From contig NZ_CP060096.1 of NCBI RefSeq assembly GCF_017357865.1, positions 992,001 through 1,056,000 of the forward strand: DNA of 64,000 nucleotides. The letters are read 5' to 3'. The DNA comes from Aceticella autotrophica (lineage in GTDB: Bacteria > Bacillota > Thermoanaerobacteria > Thermoanaerobacterales > Thermoanaerobacteraceae). Position numbers and translations under genes: made by a program. A model generated the notes under the pieces. The model saw nothing but the letters and a program-made list of their open reading frames with translations. It was not told the origin of the DNA and searched no databases. Below are positions 56,648-64,000 of the stretch, piece by piece; positions within the stretch are counted from its first letter, which is position 1; every line of letters starts with the position of its first letter.

Positions 56648-59600
56648 ATGAAAAAAGTTACCGCTGTAGTATGGCATAGTCATGCCACACCAATTAGAAA
56701 GGCTGGTGAGAAGGTAAAAGAAGCTTTGGATGTGAAGGTTTATTCAGCACGCTTTCTTGAGGAAGGGAAGGAAGACATTGAAGAAGTATATAAAGAAATG
56801 GAAACCTCTGATCTTATATTCTTTTACAGATCCTCAGAAGAAAGCATATGGGCGGAGTTGGAAGCAAAGGCAAAAGATTTAAATAAACCTATTGTGTGCA
56901 GTTCTTTTGATCCTACTTTTTGGTCTATGTCCAATGTAGATTTTAGTATACCTGCCAAATGTTATAGCTATATAACACAAGGAGGAAACGAAAATTTTGT
57001 TCAGATGCTTTTGATGCTGGCATCAGAAATATTACATGAGAATGTTGATTATGCGGACCCTAAAATATATCCGTGGGAAGGAATCTATCATCCGGAAGCA
57101 AAGAAAAGCTTTTCATCTACTGTGGAGTACTTCTCATGGTATAAAAATTATAGAGAAAATGCTGTAAAGGATAAAGCATTTAGCGAATTACCGGCAGTAG
57201 GTTTGCTATTTGCCCGCAGTTATTGGGTAAATAACAATACGGCTGTGGAAGACATGCTGATTCATACCTTGGAAGAAAAAGGGCTGAATGTTATACCTGT
57301 TTTTTGTTATTCTGTTAAAGATGAAGGACTAGGTACAAGAAGTTCTGGAGAAATCGTACGGGAATATTTTATGAAAGATGGTAAACCTCTAATTAATGCC
57401 ATGATAAAGCTTATGTCCTTCTTTTTAGAAAGTGGGAAAAATGAATTCGATAAAAAAGAAACGGCTTGTAAAGGTGTATCTTTGTTGAAAGAATTAGGAG
57501 TACCTGTATTTGAACCGGTGGTATCTTATTACAAGACCGTTGAGGAGTGGACAAATGATCCTCAAGGCTTGAATACAGATATCTCTTGGACAATAGCCAT
57601 GCCTGAATTTGAAGGTGTCATAGAACCTATATTCATTGGAGGCATAAAAAGAGAAGGCGGCGTGGAATCAAGAGAACCGATGAAAGAGAGGGTGGAGAAG
57701 CTGTCTGAGCGTGTACTCAAGTGGATAAAGCTTCAGCTTAAACCCGTCAAGAAAAGAAAAGTAGCTTTTATGCTAAATAATAACCCTTGTGCTTCAGTAG
57801 AAGCAACAGTCGGAGGAGGAGCAAACTTAGATACATTGGAAAGTGTTGCCCGTATAATAAATCAAATGAGAAAGATCGGTTATAATGTAGACCCTCCTGC
57901 TGATGGTAAAGAATTAATTGAAACGATTATGGATAGAAAAGCCATATCCGAATTCAGATGGACAACTATTGACGAGATTGTCAGCAAAGGTGGCGTTATA
58001 AAATTCATGGATGTGGATGAATATTGCCGTTGGTTTGACACATTTGAACCAATGGTTAAAAAGCGCATAACGGAGGCATGGGGCAATCCGCCGGGAGAAG
58101 AAATGAATGGTGTACCGGCAGCTATGGTATATGAGGGTAAGATTGCCATAACAGGTGTAAAATATGGAAATGCCTATGTTTGCGTGCAGCCAAAAAGAGG
58201 ATGTGCAGGTTCTAGATGTGACGGTCGGGTTTGCAAAATACTGCATGACCCTGATATTCCACCTCCTCATCAATATATAGCTACTTATAAATATCTTGAA
58301 GAACAGGTTGATGTTATTGTACATGTAGGAACACATGGCAATCTTGAATGGTTACCCGGTAAGGGTGTTGCATTATCTCAAAATTGCTATCCTGATATTG
58401 CCATTGGAACTATTCCACATCTATATATCTATAATGCTGATAACCCACCTGAAGGAACCATAGCCAAAAGGAGGAGTTATGCCACACTCGTTGATCATAT
58501 GCAAACCATAATGACGCAAGGAGGACTTTATGATGACCTTGCCGAGCTTGACAGATATATGGAGGAATATGAAAAGGCTAAGGTCGCAGATCCTACAAGA
58601 GCTCACATGTTGCAGCATATGATAATAGATGAAATAAAACGTACAAATCTTGACAAGCAGATACCGCTGGAAGATCCACATAATTCCTTTAAAGAAATAG
58701 CGGAAAAGGTTCATGGTCTGCTTTCAGAAATCAGAAATACGCAAATTCAAGATGGTCAGCATATATTTGGGGATATTCCTGAAGGAGAGCGCCGTGTAGA
58801 ATTTATAAATTCTATCATGCGTTTTGACAGCGGAAATGAAATATCACTAAGAAAAGTAGTAGCAAGGCTTATGAAATTAGAGCTTTCTGAACTTCTCAGT
58901 GATCAAAGCAGGATTTGCCAACAATACGGAAAATCCTATGGGGCTCTTTTGGAAGATATTGATAGAGCTTCTAAAGCCTTTTTAGCTCATCTTATTGAGG
59001 GTATAGAGGTCAATGCAAATCTCGCAGGAGACATATTGAAAGAAAAATTTATTTGTGAAGAACCCCTAAAAGATCTAAATGCTCTTTTGCCCCGTGTGAC
59101 AGATTTAAGTGAAAGGATTGAAGCGTCAAAAGAGATAGATGCTCTCTTATCCGGTTTTAATGGAAAATACATTCCAGCCGGACCATCGGGTTTGATTACA
59201 AGAGGCAGGGATGATATTTTGCCGACAGGCAGGAACTTTTATTCATTAGATCCTCATAGGGTTCCTACTAAAGCGGCATATGAGGTTGGAAAACGTCTTG
59301 CGGATAAAGTTATAGAAAAGCACCTTAATGAAGAAGGACGATATCCTGAAAACATAGCCGTATATTGGATGTGCAATGATATTATGTGGGCAGACGGAGA
59401 AGGTATGGGTCAAATGCTTTATTTATTAGGAGTACGTCCAAAATGGCTATCTAATGGTCGTGTTGGAGGTATTGAGGTTATTCCACTGGAAGAGCTTGGG
59501 CGTCCCAGAATTGATTTAACAATCAGGGTTTCAGGCATCACCCGTGACAATTTCCCCAACTGCGTGGAGTTGCTGGATGAGGCTGTTCAGACCGTTGCTG

Positions 59601-60490
59601 CTTTAAATGAGCCTGAAGACAAGAACTTTGTTCGAAAACATACCCTTTCACAATTGGAGGGGGATAAAGGGGAAGAAGCTTGGAGAAACGCCACATTAAG
59701 GATATTTGCATCTAAACCCGGTACCTATTCACCCGGTGTAAATCTTGCAGTTTATGCTTCAGCTTGGAAAGAAGAAAAGGACCTTGCCGATATCTTTGTT
59801 TACTGGAATGGATATGCGTATGGCAAGGGTACATTTGGCAAAGAGGCTTTCAAAGAACTTCAGTCAAGCCTTAAAACCGTTGATGTAACCTACAACAAGG
59901 TAGTAAGTGATGAATATGACCTTTTTGGTTGTTGCTGCTATTTTGGTACTCATGGCGGAATGACAGCAGCGGCAAGGGTGGCTTCCGGAAAGGAGGTGAA
60001 AACCTACTACGGTGATACCAGGGAGCCCGAACACGTTGAAGTGAGAACCTTAGCAGATGAAGTGAGAAGGGTTGTGAGAACTAAGCTTTTAAATCCTAAA
60101 TGGATAGAAGGGCAGAAACGGCACGGTTATAAGGGGGCAGGTGATATTTCCAAGAGAGTTGGCAGGGTTTATGGCTGGGAAGCAACGACACAGGAGGTAG
60201 ATGACTGGATTTTTGACGATATTACAAGGACTTTTATTCTCAATGAAGAAAACCGCCAGTTTTTCAAAGAAAACAACCCATGGGCAATGGAAGAAATAAC
60301 CCGACGTCTTTTGGAGGCTCATCAGAGAGACCTATGGAAGGCTGATCCTGAAGTGCTTGAAGGTCTGAAGCAAACCTATCTTGAGGTAGAGGGATGGTTG
60401 GAAGAAAACATGGGCGATGTAAAGGGAGAGTTTCAAGGTGGCGCTATCGATATCCTCACGGCAGAAGAGGTAGCTGACTGGGGGGGCTAA
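56648..60490 (+). CDS. cobN: CobN-like chelatase large subunit 2
   Basis: 1280 residues. ATG 56648 after AGGGGGGAAATTA is chosen; the frame runs 34 codons further upstream through the promoter dyad, which cannot be coding. QPKRGCAGSRCDGRVCKILH is at about 513-532, VHVGTHGNLEWLPGKG at about 558, and GRPRIDLTIRVSGITRDNFP near 955. GYKGAGDISKRVGRVYGWEA and FQGGAIDI come at the end. The same Cys triad as in copy 1 is kept. Codon use is AT-rich like the host. Metal and tetrapyrrole are unknown; ATPase partners are absent here. Confidence 0.92.
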   Translation: MKKVTAVVWHSHATPIRKAGEKVKEALDVKVYSARFLEEGKEDIEEVYKEMETSDLIFFYRSSEESIWAELEAKAKDLNKPIVCSSFDPTFWSMSNVDFSIPAKCYSYITQGGNENFVQMLLMLASEILHENVDYADPKIYPWEGIYHPEAKKSFSSTVEYFSWYKNYRENAVKDKAFSELPAVGLLFARSYWVNNNTAVEDMLIHTLEEKGLNVIPVFCYSVKDEGLGTRSSGEIVREYFMKDGKPLINAMIKLMSFFLESGKNEFDKKETACKGVSLLKELGVPVFEPVVSYYKTVEEWTNDPQGLNTDISWTIAMPEFEGVIEPIFIGGIKREGGVESREPMKERVEKLSERVLKWIKLQLKPVKKRKVAFMLNNNPCASVEATVGGGANLDTLESVARIINQMRKIGYNVDPPADGKELIETIMDRKAISEFRWTTIDEIVSKGGVIKFMDVDEYCRWFDTFEPMVKKRITEAWGNPPGEEMNGVPAAMVYEGKIAITGVKYGNAYVCVQPKRGCAGSRCDGRVCKILHDPDIPPPHQYIATYKYLEEQVDVIVHVGTHGNLEWLPGKGVALSQNCYPDIAIGTIPHLYIYNADNPPEGTIAKRRSYATLVDHMQTIMTQGGLYDDLAELDRYMEEYEKAKVADPTRAHMLQHMIIDEIKRTNLDKQIPLEDPHNSFKEIAEKVHGLLSEIRNTQIQDGQHIFGDIPEGERRVEFINSIMRFDSGNEISLRKVVARLMKLELSELLSDQSRICQQYGKSYGALLEDIDRASKAFLAHLIEGIEVNANLAGDILKEKFICEEPLKDLNALLPRVTDLSERIEASKEIDALLSGFNGKYIPAGPSGLITRGRDDILPTGRNFYSLDPHRVPTKAAYEVGKRLADKVIEKHLNEEGRYPENIAVYWMCNDIMWADGEGMGQMLYLLGVRPKWLSNGRVGGIEVIPLEELGRPRIDLTIRVSGITRDNFPNCVELLDEAVQTVAALNEPEDKNFVRKHTLSQLEGDKGEEAWRNATLRIFASKPGTYSPGVNLAVYASAWKEEKDLADIFVYWNGYAYGKGTFGKEAFKELQSSLKTVDVTYNKVVSDEYDLFGCCCYFGTHGGMTAAARVASGKEVKTYYGDTREPEHVEVRTLADEVRRVVRTKLLNPKWIEGQKRHGYKGAGDISKRVGRVYGWEATTQEVDDWIFDDITRTFILNEENRQFFKENNPWAMEEITRRLLEAHQRDLWKADPEVLEGLKQTYLEVEGWLEENMGDVKGEFQGGAIDILTAEEVADWGG

Positions 60491-60491
60491 G

Positions 60492-60524
60492 ATGAAAGAA
60501 GTAAAAGCAAAGCTTGGGGAATAA
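60492..60524 (+). other. Truncated 10-codon frame at a duplication junction
   Basis: ATG...TAA frame of ten codons (MKEVKAKLGE) right after cobN copy 2, ending exactly where the duplicated block (60523 on) begins. It looks like the beginning of a former gene cut off by the inserted block. A chance frame cannot be excluded. Confidence 0.3.
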
Positions 60525-61017
60525 AATTAAAACTTTAAGGAGGATTTTGAATGAAAAGGAAGATTTGCTTTTTAATGATTTTTGTTCTGTTAATGACATT
60601 GTTTCCTGCTTTTGGACTTGCAGATACAGCCAAGTCACAGGAAACACAGGTTTATCTAAACGGGATAAAGATAAATACAGGAGATGTTTCACCATTTATA
60701 GAAAATGGGCGAACAATGGTGCCTGTAAGGCTTTTTTCCGAGAATCTCGGTGCAGATGTAAAATGGGATGATGCTGCACAAACTGTGACAATACAAGGTC
60801 AAGATGTCAGTGTGAAATTAACCATTGGCAAAAATGAAGCTGTTGTAAACGGCAAAAACAAAATCCTTGATGTTGCACCTGTGGTTTTATCGGGCAGGAC
60901 AATCGTTCCATTGAGATTTATAGTGGAAGCCTTTGGTGCTGATGTAAAGTGGGATGATGCGGCATTTAAGGCGGTAGTGACTTGGAATGTTAAAATCAAG
61001 GATTCTACAGGAAATAA
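60523..61017 (+). repeat. Duplicated block, copy B
   Basis: Near-identical partner of 42473-42967. Only scattered substitutions are seen (for example GTACAA versus GCACAA, ATAAAA versus ATACAA), so duplication or gene conversion is recent. Confidence 0.9.
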
Positions 61018-61951
61018 TGTAACAGTACCTGCAGGTTTAAACAGAATAGTGGTTTTAAATACCGATGCGGCAGAGGCACTTCGCATATTACAGATTCCAG
61101 ACGATTTCATAGTAGGTGTAAGTGATACCGTCCAAACAGACCCCTATATTGGTTTGAATAATAAACAAAATATCGGAAAATGGCAAACACCTACTATTGA
61201 AAAAATCATGTCAGTAAAGCCTCAGGCAGTTATTACCTATGGAAGGTAGCCTGACAAAACATTGGAAGATAATTTAAAACCTGCCGGTATCAAGGTTATA
61301 AGGCTTGACCTTTATAAACCCGAGACATATGACAATGACCTTAAAACATTGGCTAAAATATTCGGAAGGGTAAAGACAGCAGATGAGTTTATACAATGGA
61401 AAGCAGAGAAAATAGCACTTGTAGCTGATAGGGTAAAGGATTTGAAGCCGGAAAACAAGGTTAAGGTGTTTGGAATTTGGAATAGCTCTTTAACAGGAAC
61501 AACATGGAAAACATTTGCCCAAAATACTTCTATACACCAAGGATTAGAAGCAGCCGGTGGGATAAATGTTGCCCGTGATATGAAGGATTACCCACAAATA
61601 AACCCCGAATGGATTTTAGATAAAAATCCTGATATAATAGTTATAGGCACATATGATAAAGATGTGCTTGGATATGCGGTTAAAGATAATACAAATGCTG
61701 CAAAATTAAGAGATAGTGCTATAACTAATGCAGTTTTAAGCAAAACTAATGCCGGTAAAAATAAGAAGATTTATATTATTAATACAAAGCTATTTGGTGG
61801 CTGCAAAACATATCTGGGAACTTTCTATCTTGCCAAATGGATGTATCCTGATCGCTTTAAGGATGTCAACCCCGATCAGGTATTAAAGGAGTATTTTGAA
61901 AAATGGCTTGGGATACCATTTAAAGGCGTATGGGCTTACCCTGCTCCTTAA
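60551..61951 (+). pseudogene. Stalk-domain binding protein interrupted by one amber codon
   Basis: One continuous frame homologous over its whole 466 codons to the protein at 42501, but with TAG at 61247-61249. The intact paralogue has TYGQYPAE where this copy reads TYGR-stop-PDK, so the codon replaces a Tyr (one base change from TAT or TAC). Downstream the domain continues intact to FAKWMYPDRF-like and GVWAYPAP ends. Without readthrough a 232-residue secreted fragment results, lacking most of the ligand-binding domain. The downstream part has no signal peptide. Confidence 0.8.
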
Positions 61952-61982
61952 AGGTATACCAAAAAGAGGCGAGGGTGTTTTT

Positions 61983-63218
61983 GTGTTAAAATATCAAAAA
62001 ATCAGTATAAAATTAATATTTGTTTTTGTTCTTGCAAGTATAATTTGTGCTAAACCATTAGTATCATTAAGTGCGGGGGGGAATTCCCCCTCCCTTAATG
62101 AATATACATCTGGCATGCATATGGCGCAGACAAAGATTGCAGAGATTCTACGCCATAATGGATGCTATCCTTCTTCTATTGCGGTAAAGGTATGGGGAAA
62201 AGATGTGGCAGGTGCAGAAGGCGTTAGCATTTCCGTTGCAATGTATGCTTTAGGTGTAAAACCACAGTGGGATGCTGCCGGTAATATAACCGGAGTAGAT
62301 ATAATAAGTACAAGTGATTTGGGAAGACAGCGGATTGATGCTTTTATTATAATTGACGGTGATATTTCGGACAGTTTCAAGCCTGCTATAATTTCTATGG
62401 ATAGTGCATATAGAAAGGTCCTTGCTTGTTCCTACAATACGCTTATAAATAAATATCCGGAGCTTAAATATTCCTTAGACAGAACCCTAAAACCTATTGG
62501 TAATTATAACAAGGGGAATGAAACATTAGAAGAAAATCCTCTTGCAGCACATTGGGCAGAAGGTGTTAAATCATTTTTGGCAAAAGGGACTGACCCGGTT
62601 TCCGCAGGGGAGATGTCGCTAAGCTTAAGAATGATTGATTCCAATAAAAAAGAACTGCCCAAAGATGCTGAGGTCATAAATACTTCTGTTAATAGTACAA
62701 ATACTATGGAAATAATATTTGGAAAAGGCACAGGGAGTGGCACAGGCTCTGGAAGTGGTACAGGAAGTGGCACAGGCTCAGGAGATACTGGAAACGGTAC
62801 AGGAAGTGGCACAGGCTCAGGAGATACTGGAAACGGTACAGGAAGTGGCACAGGCTCTGGAAGCAATTCCAATACCACGGGTGTTGTAAAAAGCAGTGGA
62901 AATAACGCATCTTCTGAAGGTACCAAATCAGCGAACCCTGAAAAAGCTATTGTTAATTCTTCAAAGGAAGATAAAAATAAAGAAGGGTATGGAATAGCAA
63001 CAACCTCTCAGAATGAGGTAGCGGTAAAACCAAGTGGTGGAGGAAGTTCCGGTAAAAGCGGAGGGGGTTCCGGTACAGGTCATGTTTATGAAGTTAGCGT
63101 AGAAAATCAGCAAGTTCCCAAGGAAGACGTACAAAATGCCAATTATATATATTTATTTGCTCTATCAATGATTATGATTGGTATGTTCTATCAGAATAAA
63201 AAAGGTTATTTGAGGTGA
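61983..63218 (+). CDS. Secreted, membrane-anchored CobN-domain protein
   Basis: 411 residues from GTG 61983 after GAGGCGAGGG. An N-terminal signal peptide (cleavage near SLSA, residue 31) is present. Residues about 45-150 align with a C-terminal piece of CobN: YPSSIAVKVWGKD versus YPENIAVYWMCND, ALGVKPQW versus LLGVRPKW, and LGRQRIDAFIIIDGDISDSF versus LGRPRIDLTIRVSGITRDNF. Similarity may extend to about 215. A Gly/Thr/Ser-rich linker (about 247-300) and a Ser/Gly-rich part follow, then one C-terminal transmembrane helix (about 385-403) and basic tail. Predicted outside, tail-anchored. Next to an ExbB-like gene. Confidence 0.82.
   Translation: MLKYQKISIKLIFVFVLASIICAKPLVSLSAGGNSPSLNEYTSGMHMAQTKIAEILRHNGCYPSSIAVKVWGKDVAGAEGVSISVAMYALGVKPQWDAAGNITGVDIISTSDLGRQRIDAFIIIDGDISDSFKPAIISMDSAYRKVLACSYNTLINKYPELKYSLDRTLKPIGNYNKGNETLEENPLAAHWAEGVKSFLAKGTDPVSAGEMSLSLRMIDSNKKELPKDAEVINTSVNSTNTMEIIFGKGTGSGTGSGSGTGSGTGSGDTGNGTGSGTGSGDTGNGTGSGTGSGSNSNTTGVVKSSGNNASSEGTKSANPEKAIVNSSKEDKNKEGYGIATTSQNEVAVKPSGGGSSGKSGGGSGTGHVYEVSVENQQVPKEDVQNANYIYLFALSMIMIGMFYQNKKGYLR
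62757..62858 (+). repeat. 39-base tandem repeat coding for the Gly/Thr/Ser linker
   Basis: Two full 39-base copies (62757-62795, 62796-62834) and a partial third. Each encodes GTGSGTGSGDTGN. In-frame units allow the linker length to vary by 13 residues. Confidence 0.85.
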
Positions 63219-63223
63219 AATGA

Positions 63224-63865
63224 ATGATTTTAAGTAAAACATTACATTGGATATCACAAAGTCTGCTTATACCGGTTATTATATCCTTGTGGATTTTTCT
63301 CTTATGGAGTCTTGTAGAACTTGGAAGTTTTATAGTAGAAAGCATACGCAGAAAGAAAATTCCCGCTGACAGGCTTATAACCTATTTCAAGGATATGTCT
63401 GATTTTGACGCACTTGAAAAATTTATCGAAGAAAGCAAACTGCCAAGGAATGGCAAACAAATATTGATAAAACTTTATCAGAACAAGGACATTCCTGAAA
63501 CCTCACTTATTGCTTTAAAGAAAAAATTAATTGAAGCTGAGGAAATAAGGGCAACAAAGGTATTAGAAAAAACCGATATAATTGCAAAGCTTGGTCCCCT
63601 CGTTGGCTTGATGGGGACATTGATACCATTGGGACCGGGGCTTATGGCTATGGCAAATGGTGACATGAAATTATTAGCCGAATCAGTTAGTGTTGCTTTT
63701 GACAATACGGTAGTTGGTATGGGTGCGGCAGGAATATCAAGTGTCATATCAAAGGTTAGAAGGAGATGGTATGAAGAATATCTAAGTACCATTGATGAAA
63801 TAGCTAACTTATTTACGGAGGTATTGATAAATGAAAAAGAGAAACAATACAATATCAAGGCTTGA
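63224..63865 (+). CDS. MotA/TolQ/ExbB-family proton channel protein
   Basis: 213 residues with about three membrane helices (about 14-38, 120-140, 155-178) and a cytoplasmic loop rich in Lys/Glu between the first two. KLGPLVGLMGTLIPLGPGL and VAFDNTVVGMGAAGISSVI are the ExbB/TolQ signature. ExbB-type channels use the proton gradient to drive a partner, usually ExbD/TonB across an outer membrane. Here the partner is probably the DUF2149 protein, whose start overlaps, and the membrane-anchored CobN-domain protein upstream. Confidence 0.9.
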   Translation: MILSKTLHWISQSLLIPVIISLWIFLLWSLVELGSFIVESIRRKKIPADRLITYFKDMSDFDALEKFIEESKLPRNGKQILIKLYQNKDIPETSLIALKKKLIEAEEIRATKVLEKTDIIAKLGPLVGLMGTLIPLGPGLMAMANGDMKLLAESVSVAFDNTVVGMGAAGISSVISKVRRRWYEEYLSTIDEIANLFTEVLINEKEKQYNIKA

Positions 63866-64000
63866 AGATGATGATGAAGAATTCAACCCGCTGGCATATG
63901 TGGTGAATCTTGCTGATTTGATGCTGGTGTTTGCATGTGGTTTGATGGTTTCTCTAATGCTTAGCTGGAGTGGTGGCAAGATTTTGCCAAGTGAATTAAA
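63831..64000 (+). CDS. DUF2149 protein (ExbD-like), 3' truncated
   Basis: ATG 63831 after ACGGAGG overlaps the end of the ExbB-like gene by 35 bases in another frame. The 56 visible residues have an acidic N-terminus (RLEDDDEEFNPLAYVVN) and one transmembrane helix (LADLMLVFACGLMVSLM), the DUF2149/ExbD-like layout with an Asp at the start of the helix. In ExbD the corresponding Asp takes part in proton flow. The gene runs out of the window. Confidence 0.78.
   Translation, partial: MKKRNNTISRLEDDDEEFNPLAYVVNLADLMLVFACGLMVSLMLSWSGGKILPSEL

Noticed and set aside
61247-61249. Pyrrolysine or general amber recoding
   Set aside because: TAG ends several secure genes here (RodZ-like, HPr-like, dnaK) and the paralogue has an ordinary Tyr at this place; a nonsense change is simpler.
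61896-61982. Earlier start for the exported CobN-domain protein
   Set aside because: It overlaps the end of the binding-protein frame, lacks a ribosome site and would bury the signal peptide.
62757-62858. CRISPR-like array
   Set aside because: The repeats are directly adjacent, in frame and code for a linker, with no spacers.
62504-62926. Long Pro/Val-rich minus-strand frame
   Set aside because: It is the mirror of the Gly/Thr/Ser repeat and has no gene features.

Overview
The window looks like chromosome from a low-GC, monoderm, anaerobic Firmicute. Gene order and protein style suggest the Thermoanaerobacterium/Thermoanaerobacter group, but this is inferred from gene order alone. Supporting signs are whiA/HPr/dnaE/pfkA/pyk in a row, a CIRCE-controlled hrcA-grpE-dnaK-dnaJ-prmA-mtaB run, Gram-positive lipoprotein signal peptides, a two-gene SUF-type FeS system, and a flavin reductase/rubredoxin pair. 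Almost all genes are on the + strand. No rRNA, tRNA or CRISPR array was seen.

Positions 1-36.4 kb are mostly a conserved core. In order: two 2-hydroxyacyl-CoA dehydratase/activase-related proteins; a RodZ-like protein; whiA and an HPr paralogue with Asp instead of His15; dnaE; the glycolytic pair pfkA-pyk; a hotdog thioesterase; pabA-pabB-pabC (p-aminobenzoate for folate); a MagIII/EndoIII-type glycosylase (minus strand); a TM1266-like regulator; a flavin reductase and rubredoxin that read as one protein split by a single stop; a copper P-type ATPase (minus strand); SufC/SufB of a minimal system; a GT4 glycosyltransferase; lepA-hemW; the heat-shock operon; prmA and mtaB. An IS607-family element (serine recombinase plus an unusually large TnpB, with a probable guide RNA downstream) sits between mtaB and the HIT-rpsU-yqeY group.

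From about 36.6 kb to the window end lies an accessory island of about 27 kb that looks like a metal- or tetrapyrrole-handling system. It has an ABC-2 type exporter (one ATPase, two permeases), five intact extracytoplasmic binding proteins of the iron-complex/cobalamin type plus one interrupted and one remnant copy, two FecCD-type permeases each with its ATPase, and two large CobN-like chelatase subunits. It also has a CooC-type nickel-maturation-like ATPase, a TrmO/TsaA-like protein, a flavin reductase-like protein and a SAM methyltransferase. At the end are a secreted, membrane-anchored protein carrying a piece of CobN, an ExbB/TolQ-like proton channel and the start of a DUF2149 protein. No CobS/CobT or ChlI/ChlD partner is present in the window.

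The most interesting inference is that CobN-type chemistry or binding also occurs on the outside of the membrane here, coupled to an ExbB-type motor in a cell with no outer membrane. The island shows active remodelling: a near-identical block of about 0.5 kb at two places, one signal-peptide cassette reused in four binding-protein genes, a binding-protein remnant, an in-frame amber codon, and one cobN gene with GC-richer codon use than its neighbours.
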